Origin: Paralichthys olivaceus
Lineage: Eukaryota; Chordata; Actinopteri; Pleuronectiformes; Paralichthyidae
DNA length: 64,000 nucleotides
Direction of reading: 5' to 3'
NCBI RefSeq assembly: GCF_024713975.1
Contig: NC_091098.1
Coordinates: 23,720,316 to 23,784,315, forward strand
Position numbers and translations under genes: made by a program. Positions 1-12,735 of this stretch are shown here, piece by piece. Position 1 is the stretch's first letter. Each line of letters begins with the position of its first letter. A model generated the notes under the pieces. The model saw only the letters and a program-made list of their open reading frames with translations, was not told the DNA's origin and made no database searches.

Positions 1-187
1 TAACATGTATTCTGTATCCACCCACTGAACTAATTTACATGGCATTTTTTTTAACCGTCATCTAATTAAAGAAATATAGATTAACATGTATCTGATGTGT
101 TTACGAAATTAACAAAAGTTAATGCTGTTGAATCATTCGGACAAAACATCACATTCATGCACTGATTTCTTTTTTGTTCAAACCCAG

Positions 188-318
188 AGTGTGAGACTCC
201 AAAGACTTCGGTCCCCCCCATCAACAAACAAGCAGAGGACCTGTCAGTCCTGTGGAGCATTCTGGGATATGTGACGGTGGCCCTTGTCAAAATCCTTTTA
301 TCCCTAATCACCGCTTTG
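188..318 (+). CDS. Possible internal exon encoding a connecting peptide and one transmembrane helix
   Basis: A pyrimidine-rich stretch ending in AG precedes 188, and a GTAAAT donor follows 318. Between them one frame is open: a Cys-Glu-Thr-Pro start, a polar linker of about 16 residues, then a roughly 25-residue hydrophobic helix (LSVLWSILGYVTVALVKILL and onward) with a single lysine in its middle. A short Cys-containing linker followed by a helix with one buried lysine is the layout of the last part of T-cell-receptor-type constant regions, and the phase-1 entry fits Ig-type exons. I cannot match it to a particular chain, and no Ig-domain exon is visible because the window begins just upstream. 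It may instead be the end of some other membrane protein, or chance. Confidence 0.3.
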
Positions 319-2179
319 GTAAATAAACTAAAATCTATTTATCTTCATGTATATTACATATTAATTATAGATTCTGTTGCTAAAATGAATTTCAGAACAC
401 GTAAACACGTAGAAAAGTTATTTACGTAATCGATCACAGGGTTAAAGGGTCTGGAGATGGATGTCCTCGATTGATGGTTAAACTACAGACCTGCGGGGCG
501 AAAAGCTATGAAGTCTATTTCTTCCTCTTGATTGGCCAGAATAAACTTCTGTAGAAGCATCAGTAAATTTAGATTTAACTCTGAGTAACGCCACAAGAAA
601 CGGGTGCATTGGAAAGAGGACGTTTGAGAGACATGAGGCCTTTTTTGTCAACCCACATGTTTTCAACAAGCAGTGCAAATTATCTGAACGATCGAACAGA
701 TGAATAGTTATTATAATTAGTTAGCACATGTGTTTTATTGTGTTTTTATTGATCGGTCGAAATGAAAAATACAAATCCAAACCAAAATTATCATTAATAT
801 TTTCAGGGTCCCAAAACAAATGTTAAAATGAGTTGAGTTGTTATTCGCGGTTTAGTTTAGTGGACAGACCTGATTATCTAACTGCTCTGAGGCACCATTT
901 CCTCTGACGGTTCAAAGCTCGTGGGTGTTTGTTGTTCGTCTCCACAAAGCAGGGGAGCCCCCCCCCCCCCAAAGTGTCTTAACTGATTTATTCTCTGATC
1001 ATTCAGGTGATTCGTGTCATGGACTCAAGAAAACCGAAAGATAAGTGGAGAAGCTGACTCCTCTGATTAGACACTTCAGAGATTGTGATAATATGCAGAA
1101 GGTAGAAGAATTTAAAAAAATGTTTTTTTTTAAATTTGCTGTATTTTACTTGCTTACACAAAGTTTTTTTCAGTTCTCGTTTTATGACTGACCTGAGAGG
1201 ATGTGAGAAAACCAAACACCAAGAACCACACACACACGATATCTGTAAACCAAATCTTAAAACATTTAATTTATCTGTTTAAATTTTCTTCTTTTAAAAA
1301 AAAAATCTTTTGGTCGAAATTACAATGTTTATCAATTAAATTGTACGTATTCTTCTGCTTTTATTCTTTCCATTTATAAAAGTAAAATAATATATAATAT
1401 ATGTACCTTGTGGTTTTCAGTCTCTGCCTGTCACACTTCCTCACACGATTTTTAAAATAAGTGAAACCAAACACACTCCAATGACCTGAATTTAAACCAA
1501 AAAAACCAAACAGATATTGTGATAATACACAGACAAATCCTCTAGTTAAGAAAATAGAAGTATTTTATTATTTATTTTTTATTCACTGTACTTATTTATA
1601 CTTATGTATTTGCTTAGCTTGCTTCCAGAAAGGGCATTTTTTCAGTTGTGACAGACACGATAAATTAAATTCAACTGTTGAAATAAACACTCGGGTTTAA
1701 ATTACAATGTTTATTGATTCAATATAAAGTATGAGGCCTTCTTGATGTGGTTCCTGTTTAAGACATGAAGATGTGAAAGTGCAGCTCTGCTCGTCGGACG
1801 CTGTGTTCGTGCTCTCTGAGGGACTCCAGCAGCTTTTACCCAGCAGACACCTGGAGTAAAACGCACTCATCTTCACAGGGGAGGGGTCGTCCACCGCTGA
1901 GTTCAACTCCTGGTCTGCAAAGTCAGATTAAAGCAGGAAACATGTGAATCACTGCCTCTTGTAAATATCGATCAGAGATGACTGAGGAGTGAGGGGCCTC
2001 ACTGAGAGCAGCACAGCAGGTTCACTGTGTGGAGGATAGCATGCATAGAGCGCCACCTGCTGGAAACTCCTCGCAGCACAGTCAAGAGTCTGTGTTGAGA
2101 TGACGATTTGTGTTTGGACCTTTTGAGAAGCAATAAATCTATCAGTCACATTTTAATGGTAGAGCCCCTAAGTCACGAT

Positions 2180-2222
2180 TTACCTCATGGGGATGTACAG
2201 GGTCTCATCCTCGGCCCTTAAC
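2180..2222 (+). repeat. Tiny LINE-like reverse-transcriptase remnant
   Basis: One frame reads G-D-V-Q-G-L-I-L-G-P-L, resembling the conserved VPQGSILGPLLF motif of LINE reverse transcriptases. Only about a dozen codons are recognisable and the flanks are not, so this is a very worn fragment at best. Confidence 0.3.
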
Positions 2223-2444
2223 TCTCAGCAAGAATGAAGCTATCATCTAAAATATATATAGAGGTGTATCAATATTTAATATATTTATTAAAAGGAAAAT
2301 GTCTGACATGGAAGGAGCAGCAATGACGATTGTAATTAACGAGGTTTTCCAATTATCAGTATGTGGCAGGTGAATTGTATAACTAAGCTTATGATGATGT
2401 GGACTTTTGATTTGTGTTTGTGGACTCATGTCTCCTTGTGTTTG

Positions 2445-2600
2445 GACGTCAATCCGTCCTCTGCCAAGGAAGTTGTGTGTTATGTGTTAGAGGTCAAATA
2501 AGAACCCACTGAATTTTGTAGCACACCTGGAGCATGTATGGGCCGATCCAGTATTCTGTCTTATCACTTTCTTTAACAGTGTGAGATATAGTGGGTTTTT
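2445..2600 (-). repeat. Worn teleost interspersed repeat, minus copy
   Basis: The 17-mer AGAACCCACTGAATTTT at about 2492-2510 is the exact reverse complement of part of the repeat at 9660-9895. The adjoining 'ctgccaagga' edge mirrors the 'ccttggaggaggta' end of that copy. I recognise it as a common fish repeat, without a family name. Confidence 0.45.
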
Positions 2601-3468
2601 TTGTGGCTTGTTCACTGAAGGAATAATTCCTTGATCTTGACACATTGAGGACATTGTGAGATTCTAATTGATTATTATGAAACCACTTATTAAGTAATAA
2701 TAATAATAATAACTTCAGGGCAGTGAGAATAAAGTACAGACTTTTTTCATATTGACTGTTGGACCCGAGCCGCTGCTCATGTCAGCGAGCTCCACCTGTG
2801 TCTTTGCTGCTACAACACGTCAAGTCAAAATATCTGCTGTGAAAAAGATCCATGAACGTGGCTCATCTGATGAAGACACACACAGCGATGTTAACAAGGC
2901 TGCCAAGATTCAGGTTGGCTCCAGGTTTCCACAGAGAGTGTGTTTGGATTACAGGGATCAGGAGAAGGTGGCGATGCTTATGATCGAGCTGAAACATCAG
3001 TCGAGCCAAATCCTGTCGAGGGCTGTCTGTCGGTGGGAGGGGGAGGAAATTCTCCGGCATCCAGATTTACAGTGTGACAGAATATGAGCATGTGGGGTGA
3101 GAGCTGCAGTTCTCACAGGCAAGATATCTTTTTTAATTTAGTTTCCCTTCAGAGGGCTTACTCAAGAAAATATGTAAAACACTAATCCAAAAATGTTTTA
3201 AAACCCACTGGTGACTCTTCACAGAAATACAGCAAATGATCCTGGGCCACGTCGCAACCATTAGAATAAAATAATGTAAATACAAGATGCATTCTCTTCT
3301 TGTCCATTCAATGTGTAGGGCCTGGATCACGTTTCCATATTTATAATGTTTGCATTAATAAATATCCCTTCATCCTTTTTATGTAATGTTGTTTTTTAAG
3401 GTGTAAGAACTTAAGGGTTAAGTTTCAGTATCGCTGCAGCGCCACTGACAAAGACATAACCCCAGCAG

Positions 3469-3472
<4 letters not shown>

Positions 3473-3553
<81 letters not shown>
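3473..3553. repeat. (GT)n microsatellite, about 40 units
   Basis: An uninterrupted GT dinucleotide run of about 81 bp ends about 225 bp upstream of the slc13a3 start codon, so it lies in that gene's proximal promoter or 5' UTR. Confidence 0.97.
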
Positions 3554-3554
<1 letters not shown>

Positions 3555-3777
3555 AGTTGACTCAGTCCTCTGGCCTTGGGGGAAGAGTTGTGTTGAAACC
3601 TGACAGGAAGCCTGATTCAACAAATTGACAGCACCATTTGAGGAGTTAACCTGTAGCTAAGTTTATAGTTAATCTTCTCTACACTCGAGCTCAGGGCTTC
3701 AAAGTGCAGTAGAGCAGGTTCCTCTCTGACAGGCTGGAGCTCCTTTCCCTCAAACGAAGCAAAACTTTCCTCTGGAG

Positions 3778-6700
3778 ATGAAAATATCTGTGGTTACCAA
3801 GAAGCTGTGGTGTGTCCACAAACAGCTGATTCTCCTTTTCACGCCGCTCGTCTTCCTGCCTCTGATTTTTACTCTGCCAGAAAAGGTGAGCGGTATTTCC
3901 TCACGTGTGCATTTTCCATGTAGGATGAAAATTGGAAGTTTATTCACAAATATGTAAGAAATGTCAGGGACATGGAAAAATAAATCCATTTGTGTCTAAA
4001 GTTTTTTTTTATTTAGTTGTGAGCCTTTTGTCATTGATCATAACCAGGATGCAATCATTTACATTTTGAAGCACCAGAGTTTTCCAAAAGATCAAATGTG
4101 CATCGTACTAATCAGGATTAAACTGAGATGTTTCATTTAGAGCTGAATGAATTTAAAACCTGGTCAACAGACCAGCAACTATTTAGAACATGGATTCAAA
4201 TTTTCAGCACAGTGGAAAAATAACAATTATCATCTGGTTCCTGTTCCTCAAATAAGAGGATTTTAGTTATTCCTTTATCTTACAGCTCTGACTATCTTTT
4301 AGTTTTAATATAAAATAGGCATTTAAACCGTTTTTGACATTGCACTGACTTCAGTGGTTAATGAATTAAATTAACAATTAAATTAAAGAGTGGAATAAAA
4401 GTATGATGTTATTTGCAGCCCTGGTAAAAACAACATCATAAATCTAAAGAATTCATTTGCGTCCATAACAAGCCATTCATTCATATTTAGTGTATTTTGA
4501 TTTACTTATTTGTTCTGCACAGAAAATACCTCTTGTGCACACAGATGACTCAATAGTAAAAATAATTTCTGAAGGGATATTCTGTATCACTGACGGTCGT
4601 CCATCATCTGCAGTCTCCTTGTTGTTTGTGCGGTTGACTGCACGTTGTTTCTTCTCCTCCAGGAGGGAAAATGTCTTTACGTGGTCGTGCTGATGGCAAT
4701 GTTTTGGTGCACGGAGGCCCTTCCTCTGGCCGTCACGGCGATGCTTCCAGTCTGCCTCTTCCCAACACTCGGAATCATTTCTTCGAAAAATATCTGCCCT
4801 CAGTACTTCCTCGAGACCAATTTCCTCTTCCTCAGCGGCCTCATTATGGCATCGTCCATCGAGGAGTGGGGCCTGCATCGCCGAATAGCCCTGAAGGTCC
4901 TGACTATTGTTGGAGTAAAACCAGCCTGGTGAGAAAAACTTTGGTGATTCTTTGTTTGTCTCGCTGCACAAGCAGATTTTTGGGACCAATTTTATTACTT
5001 ACGTCTCAGTCTTCATGGAGGTGAGAGCCATGAAAGCAGGTTGGGAAGTGTGAAAGCATCAAGAGACAGACATGCTTTTGTCTTCTTGTGCGATTTATTG
5101 GCACTGAGAATTTTCTATTATCCTTTAACAAGTCATAGGTTCAAGTGAGCAGCTGTGATGTTGATCGTTGTCGCTGATCTGATGGGAATCGTTTTATTTT
5201 CCAGGCTCATATTGGGAATGATGATAACATCGTCCTTCTTGTCCATGTGGCTCAGTAACACGGCCACGACAGCCATGATGCTTCCTATCGCTAACGCCAT
5301 CCTGGAGAGTCTGTTTGGAGACCTGGAGACCCTGAAAAAGAATTGCAAGTCCACAGAGGATTCAGACAGAGATATCATAAATGGTACATTGTATATTTTT
5401 TTATAGTTTTACTGGCAAACTGAGCCAGCCTTTACTATAATCAATATTTTTAAATGAAGATGTCACTCATGGTGACATTGGTTTGCTTGGCCAAAAGTTT
5501 CTCATTTTGAGCCGCAGCAGATTCAAAGTCATTTAAAAAAGATTAAAGCAAGTGAATAATGGTTTTATTTAATGCACCTGACACCAAATGAATGATAATG
5601 TCACCAGTGATATAAGGTGATGATATAACTTGTGTATATGTATATTATTGAAATGTGTAGGTACTTCAGAAAACTGCAGACATGTGTGTGTTAACCTTTA
5701 AACCCCAAGAGCCTCTAATATGTAATCTGAGGTGTGAACTTTGTACGTTTTTTCCAACAAACTGAGTCGTCAGACACAGTTAGTCAATATGCAAGTGGTG
5801 ATTGATTAATGATGCTCTATTGACATAAAGTTGTGTATTAAAGGCTCAAAGACCTCCAGACATAGTTCTTAATTTAAACTCTTTTACTTTCTCTCAGGTC
5901 AGTGCACTTTAAAGATGCATTCACTGCCCTCCGTGCCCCTGGAAAAACAATTGCTGTCGATAGATGGGTAAGAAGAAGAATCATTGGACGGAATCATTTT
6001 AAAAAAATTGAAAATAAACATGGTCACTTTCTTGCTGAGAGTCAGATGAGAGGATTTATATCACTCACTGCTGGAAATGCTTTCATCAATGCTGTGTAAA
6101 TAAAATGTATGATTATTATAAGATATGACCATGATCATGCAAAACAATGATGTGTCCGATAACGTTAAAAGGACGGACGGGACGGAGCAGACCGACCTGA
6201 GGACGGCTGAGGAGATCCGATCAGAGTCGGAGTATCAGATGAAGGTGTGGAAAGGATTCTTGATCTGTATTCCTTATGCAGCCAGTATCGGAGGAACCGC
6301 CACGCTCACTGGCACCGCACCCAACCTCATCCTGATTGGACAGCTGAAGAGGTGACCTTTCACTCTGGGCAGTTGTTTAAACTGGGTCAATTTTCAAACT
6401 TTTTAATGACAAACCTTTTGCTTCGCAGTTACTTTCCAGAATGTGACCTCATAAACTTTGGCTCCTGGTTTGCGTTCGCGTTCCCTCTCATGCTTCTCTT
6501 CCTGTTTGTGGGATGGTTATGGATTGCATATCTCTACGGGGGACTCAATACACGGTATACATGTCGTCTGAAATGAAAATGATACTTGTCACTGGATAAA
6601 TATTGTCAGTTGTGCAGCCAGAATAACTGTTTTTCTTTATAGGCATTTATAAACAGTTCTTATTTCATTTCCTGTTTCTTGAAATCTCACAGCATGTTTA

Positions 6701-9700
6701 TTTTGTCATGCAGATTGTGCATCAAAAGACATGACCACAGAGCCCAGGCCGAGGCCAGAGCCCAGGCTCTAATCCAGGAAGATTACAGGAAACTAGGGCC
6801 CATAAAGTGAGGACTTGTGTATGTGTTTAAATCTCATGCAACAGACGGCGATAAGGCGATTTTTATCACAGAGACGTTTACTGACTTTTCTTTTTTTACT
6901 CTCCCTTAACTAACTTTCAGTTTCGCACAGGGAGCCATCGCTTTCTTCTTTGTATTGTTTGCTGTTCTCCTGTTCACACGTGATCCCAAGTTTGTCACTG
7001 GCTGGTCTGTGTTATTTAAAAAGGGGTAAGAAAACACACAGTAGTTAACTTAATACTGATTACAACACATTTTCTATTAGGAAATGATCCCACAAGTTAC
7101 ACACTGAGATGCCTGCTGATGATCTTTTCCTGGATCTCCTCTTGTTGTCCTGCAGGTACGTCTCAGATGCCGTCACTGGAGTGATCATCGTGTCCATGTT
7201 GTTCTTCTTCCCGTCGCAGAAACCTTCTCTGAGCTGGTGGTTGGACCCTCAAGGTCAGCGACCTCTCGTAAACATCCACATGAATCAATAGTTTTCATTT
7301 ACCAGAAATAAAAATGGGTTCTAATGATTGTTTTAAACCAATAGATCAAATAATATTAATGACTAACAGTCATTAATATATAACTGGAAACGACCAATTA
7401 ACAGCCCCTGACCTTTCAAGGTCGGGTCAGGAGTTGATATTGATGGCCACATCTTTCAGAAAGATTCAGAGACATTTAGTCTGTGTCTCTGGAACAGCTG
7501 ATGCAAAACTGTGCAAATAACCTGAGGAATGTTAATAGTGCAGATTAGAAAGTCTGCAGCGAGACTGTAGTTTCTCTGTTTCTGTGATTAGAGTAAGCTC
7601 TCAAAGTTATGTTGTCACACAGGTTTTTTATGTGTGTGTGTGTGTGTGAGGGCGCACGTGTCTTGCATGTAACAAAGACACGTGTGGGTGTATATATTAT
7701 GTTCAGCTGGTCAAATAAACCACTGGGGTTGAGCCAAAAAAACAAATCGTGGGGTTTGTTTGTCTCTTTCAATTTAGGTCAAATTTTTAGAATGGAGTGG
7801 AACATGTCTACCAGAGAGGAAAATTGGTTTTAGCTCAGCAAAATATAAAAGCAGAAAAGAAATCCCTTGTACCATATTACTACCATAGTACTACAACACA
7901 AATAATACAAAAACTTGAAGTAAAAAAATAAGATATGTATATTTTTGGTTACGATTATTTTGACTATGAAAATGAATCCAGCTTCTAATTTGATTTGTAA
8001 GCAGCAAAAAGCATCCGCTGTGTTTACAGGATGTAAACCTGATATTGTTTCAGATTAAGAAGTCTGCTGAAAACTACATCAATCTCATACTGCACCAGCA
8101 GACACCAGCTACGTTTTTATATTTCAAAGGATAAGAAAACTTATTGAATTATATTTGACTTATATTTTTTCCTTTTTCCAAATTCTCCTCAGCTTCGAAC
8201 ACTCGTTATGTTCCTCTCTTGTCGTGGAAGAAAGCCCAGGAATCTATTCCCTGGAACATCATCCTTCTGCTCGGAGGCGGCTTCGCTATGGCCAAAGCTT
8301 GTGAGGTAACGATAAATAATATTAATAATAATCTTGTAATGAAACCTGAGAGATTATTTACTTGTTTTTCCTTTGTGAGACGAGAGCACCTTGACATGAC
8401 TACACACTCAACGTGTAAATTTAATGTGCATTGAATATGTCGGCCAGCTAGTCTGGTTCAAGGGGTAAAATAATTAAAATACACTCCACTACCACACATA
8501 AACGTACAAAAACCAAAGTGCAAAAACGATAATCTAATATTACCTGGTGTACCCAGGACTTTTCAAAACAAAGTTTCAAAGTGCCGTACAAAACAAGTCG
8601 AGCTTTTCCGGACAGTGAATGAACAGGTGAACAGCTCTTCGTGCAGCAGCGGTGGTGGTGCAGCTTCAGGGTTCTGCAGATTTGCGTCTGCCCCGTTACT
8701 GCAGGTCACTTTCACAGTTTCAGAGAGAAAGCTGCAACCAGCATCACAACACGCCAAGAAAACAGGCGGTGAAGAATGGGCCGTGCATTTTTGTATAATT
8801 AATAAATACACTTTCTTTTGGATTGTGTTTGCTGAATGTCTGGCCACATACAGGATCACTGCCTCTATGTCTCTCTTCTCTCCTGTTGCCTCAGACCTGC
8901 TCTGCTCTGTCGGGTCCTTTTCTCCGTTTGGCCTTTTTTATGTTGTGATTTGATCTTTGACCCTTAACCCCTGTCTTGTGGCGTTTGGCAGGAGTCCGGC
9001 CTCGCCTCCTGGATCGGGGGCCACCTCCAACCTTTGGCCGAGGTCCCCCCTGCCGCAGCTGTGATGCTGATCACTGCTTTCCTGGCCTGTTTCACTGAGT
9101 TCGCCAGCAACACGGCCACAATCATAATATTCCTACCCGTCATTGCTGAACTGGTAAGACTGGACTTCAACTTAAAGACAGACAGAGTTAAACTTTATTT
9201 ACGTACGTGCATGTTCCTGCTGGGTAATGGACCCAGAGCAAAGCAAAAACTGATGAGCTGAGCAGGGAACATGGATTCTTGCTGACCTCATGCTTGATGT
9301 TGGTGTAAGGCTTAGTGGGTTTGTTAAACTCTTGCGGTGGATGTTCTGTTTGTAACCTGTTGGACATTAACTGCTGCTCTCAGTAATTATTATCTGGAGC
9401 TTTTGTACTTTGTCTATACTGCAAAGCACAAACTCAAACAATCGTTTACAGAACGTATAGAAGGCTTCGTCACTGAGTTGTCATTCGAGTGGAAAATATA
9501 TTGGACCTTAATCACCCACAATTTCACTGACTCATCCATCCGACCCATTACCTCCGCTGTTCATCCTTAGAGGGTCATGGGGGGGTCGACAAACCCAGCT
9601 GACTTTGGATTAGAAGAACCATCACATGGAGAAACAATCACGTAGAGAACTGAAGAAGGGTGGTCAGAGGGCGTATATCTCCGCCAATGTCTGTTTTTTC

Positions 9701-10709
9701 AATTTATCTCAATTAGATATTGGGGGAAAATAATCCCTGATCTGACTCCGCACTAAAATTCAGTGGGTTCTACCTTGACCCACACCACATCCTTCCAGTG
9801 AGGTACGTGGTATCCGTTCTGTCGTTTTTTTCGCGATCCCGCTAACAAACATACGACTCAGATGAAAACACTAACTCCTTGGAGGAGGTAACGAGCTCAC
9901 AAACCTTTTCTCACTTACTTCTTACAATGTGCAGCCTGTGTGACTTTTAAATAACGTGTATGAAACTGTGTCCATCCTGAAATAGATGATTCTAGACATC
10001 ATTTTTATCATTTTTCCCTCCACTGAGCGCAACAGATTTGGTTTCTTTAGATAGTTTTAGATCTGTTTTAAAATATAAAGTTTGGTTTTATGGATTTCAA
10101 CAGAGTCTGTCTATACAAAATAAGAGTTTGCACCACCAACCCATCCATTCATTTTTCCCATGCTCGTCAGAGATTGGGTTGATGGTTAAGTAGAGCGTTC
10201 TAGACAGAGCTCCACCATCGACGCTCTGGCTCGTCCTGGGTGTTTGTCAGGCCTGATGGAAAACTTTGCAGCTATGTGATAACCTGTGCCGCACTGTGCC
10301 TCAACATGTGTTGGTCTTTGTCTCTGCAGGCCATTCATGTGTCAGTGAACCCTCTGTACTTCATGATACCTGCCACAGTAGGATGCTCATATGCCTTCAT
10401 GCTGCCGGTGTCCACTCCTCCCAACTCCATCGCCTTTGCATCAGGACACCTCATGGTCAAAGACATGGTGAGATCATCGCCGTGGCTCTCGATGCTAATG
10501 TGAAACATAGACTGTGGTTAATGGACACCCTCGTCTCTCCTCAGGTGAAGACGGGCTTCGTCATGAACATCCTGGGCATCCTCTCGGTCTCTCTGGCCAT
10601 GAACACGTGGGGCGTCGCCATGTTCGACTTGCACACGTATCCAGAATGGGCTCACCCCATCAACAAGTCTGCTGCTGTTGCCGTTCAGGCGCTCAATGCG
10701 ACTCTCTGA
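3778..10709 (+). CDS. slc13a3: Sodium-dependent dicarboxylate cotransporter, SLC13 family member 3 (NaDC3-like)
   Basis: Coding exons: 3778-3885, 4663-4928, 5205-5383, 5898-5967, 6172-6351, 6429-6554, 6714-6806, 6921-7025, 7156-7253, 8193-8305, 8992-9153, 10330-10467, 10545-10709. They total 1803 nt (600 residues), close to the human length of about 602. The protein is a multi-pass plasma-membrane carrier that couples Na+ to uptake of Krebs-cycle dicarboxylates such as succinate. Both family Ser-Asn-Thr substrate/sodium motifs are present (residues 142-144 and 485-487), as are the '[17 protein letters not shown]' block and the C-terminal Asn-Ala-Thr glycosylation site. All junctions are GT-AG. 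The fifth exon has a weak acceptor in the poorly conserved intracellular linker, so its start is the least certain boundary. The start codon gives the usual short cytoplasmic N-terminus before helix 1. Family membership is certain. Choosing member 3 over 2 or 5 rests on closer similarity and on the neighbouring ocstamp, which also sits beside SLC13A3 in human. Confidence 0.93.
5990..6080. repeat. Fragment of a teleost interspersed repeat in slc13a3 intron 4
   Basis: The stretch reading 'cttgctgagagtcagatgag' followed by 'aggatttatatcactc' resembles a common fish repeat whose other parts occur at 12890-12960 and 55000-55215. It fills much of the 204-bp intron between slc13a3 exons 4 and 5. Confidence 0.35.
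9531..9660. repeat. Interspersed repeat fragment (fish 'agggtcatgggg' type)
   Basis: In slc13a3 intron 11. The order 'cccattacctccgctgttca', 'agagggtcatgggggg', 'cccagctgactttgg' is that of a very common teleost repeat. The copy is worn and I can assign no class from sequence alone. Confidence 0.45.
9660..9895 (+). repeat. Worn teleost interspersed repeat, plus copy
   Basis: It follows directly on the previous fragment in slc13a3 intron 11. It shares an exact 17-mer with the inverted copy at 2445-2600, contains 'cgcgatcccgctaacaaaca', and ends with 'ctccttggaggaggta', the typical end of this fish repeat. Confidence 0.5.
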
Positions 10710-12604
10710 TCGCTCACGGAGAAGAAGCGTCAGAGGATTGTGTAAAGATTTAACTCTAAACAGGGACTTAAGTTTGTCAGTAGACGTCTACACTGTGTCA
10801 CTAAGATGTCAGAACGCTCTGGGAGCTTCAGCTTTTACCTGTCGTGATGCTTTTCATAAGTTTTTGTATTCAAGTGTCATTTTTAGGCTCTCGAGTGTTG
10901 AGATATTATCCAGAACAAGCTGTATTATTTACTCTGCCTTTTGAAAACGGGACCAGAGAAACATTTAACCTCAACAAAAATAACAACAGCTCCAGCTCTG
11001 AAGAGTTTCTTAATATATATATTTTTGAAACTCCAGTCTGACTGCAGAGGGCGCTGTTTGTACTGATGAAGAATGATGAAGAGGAGAGCGGCATCTGTGA
11101 ATAATTATTTTAAAATATATATATTTCTGGTTGAAATCACTGAGATCATGTTTATTTGTTACGTGACACATGTTCAGAGAGACACAAAGTCGTGATGCAT
11201 AAATAATGTTTTCTAATGAACGTGTAAATTTTGTTACAGAGTGATTTAAAGTCATGCAGTATAAACGCTGTTACAACGAAATTGTTTGTCGTGAACATTT
11301 TGTTGCATGTGTTTTGTTTTTTGTTACTGCAATGACGACTCACAGCAGGTTTATTATTAGGAGAAGGAACTTTTCAGTTTGTGATAGAAACCAACAACCA
11401 AATATAGTTTTGTCAGGTGTTAATGAAATGTCGCTCTGCTCCGGCTTTAACACACATTTAAACCCTTTCCAGCCTCAGAAATAGAGACGGAGAGAGAGCA
11501 CACAGTCGTAAATTCCTCGAGATATGTAGTCGGTGTTGTAAACCGCCTGAAGGACCTTACCGACAACAATAGTTAACTTGTGCTGGTTTGTGTGGTCACT
11601 CAGTGTTGGCAGGGTCAGTGCAAAAGGTCCAATCACGTTCAGATGCAAAGCTATAAATCACTCAGCTAAACCCACAGACTCAGACACCATGCACCCCACT
11701 GTGACTTTCAATAGATTCAATGCATGTGTGTGTGTGTGTGTGATCCAGAAAACATTTGTTAAAAACAGTGAAATATTGATTATAATGTAATTCAGATTTT
11801 ACACTGTGACTTTCGAGGCTGACGTAATGTGGGCCTGACCACTATTCATAAGACCTGGAACAAAGTGAAGTGTACAGCAGGAAGTGGATCAGCACTGAGC
11901 CTGAGTGCAGACGAACTGATAAACTTTCCCACCATAAGCAGATTACAGTGAAAATAATAAAAAAGAAAACTGTTGAGTGGACTGGGCCTTTCAATAAACC
12001 GTGTGGTCACACTGGTGATGACAGAATCAAACACGACAGATGACATCAAACCACAGTTGGATAAGTGTGACCTGTCACATTGTTTGTGTGTCTGTGGGTG
12101 TGTGTGGTGCGTCATGCCTCGGTGTGAGTTTGTGTCATGTTTTGTTTCACACAGAGCAGAGATGTCTTTACATTTCTGATATGGGAACTTGCAGGCGACA
12201 CACAAACACCAACATGATTGTGACTGTTCAGTGAAGTTCCCTTTTTTACCTTCGCAGCTCTCAAACACTTCCCAGTTATTTCTCCTCTAGTGTCAAAGAG
12301 AATGAAGTTTGTCACGGACACTGTTATTCCTCCTCTCAGGTAAGATTCTTCTTATTTCCAGCATTTTCAATAGTCGAATGACTTCCTAAAGGATGTTACA
12401 ATGTATTATTCTCTATTGATTTATTGATTGTTTAGTTATTATACAGAGACAGGGTTTATATACAAGTTTTTGATCTTGAATGAGTCTTTCGTGAATAATT
12501 AAAAATTGCAGGATTATGTTTGTATTTATAATGTGATAGTGTTATTATAACAATCCAACCAACTTTAAATCACCTAACTCTTGAATGTGTAAATAAACAA
12601 CAAC

Positions 12605-12735
12605 CACAAAACTTTGTTAATAACTTCAACTTCAACTTTATTGTCTCTGAGGAGAAGTTTGTTTTGCAGTGAGTCAAAAAAAATGTAAATACTCACAGAC
12701 TCGGGCACAAGAAAGGAAAAAATGTAAATACATAA
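12605..12735. repeat. LINE-tail-like interspersed repeat fragment
   Basis: The sequence 'caactttattgtctctgagg' followed by 'agaagtttgttttgcag' matches the pattern often seen at 3' tails of fish LINEs, also in variant form at 40858-40951. Truncated and worn. Confidence 0.35.

Larger units (their letters stand above)
319..3470. other. Non-coding stretch upstream of slc13a3
   Basis: AT-rich DNA with no convincing gene. It holds a poly-C run near 960-970, a worn local duplication (about 1076-1345 against 1508-1735), a tiny LINE-like reverse-transcriptase fragment near 2180-2222 and a repeat at 2445-2600. Short open frames here, including one of 111 codons at 2752-3087, show no family features. 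Confidence 0.6.

Noticed and set aside
1697-1917. A minus-strand terminal-exon-like block with an acceptor near 1918 and AATAAA at 1715-1710
   Set aside because: The open frame runs past the poly(A) signal, the peptide matches nothing I know, and no further exon upstream on that strand can be seen.
2752-3087. A 111-codon plus-strand open frame
   Set aside because: No recognisable domain and no supporting splice or poly(A) context. A frame of this length occurs by chance in 64 kb.
3411-3623. A His-Thr repeat protein
   Set aside because: It is simply the (GT)n microsatellite read on the minus strand.
4477-4989. A 170-codon minus-strand open frame
   Set aside because: It is antisense to slc13a3 exon 2, whose plus-strand translation and splice sites clearly match the family; the minus frame has no family features.
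11846-12268. A 140-codon minus-strand frame between slc13a3 and ocstamp
   Set aside because: Rich in residues from TG/CA-repeat-like DNA, with no domain and no splice context.
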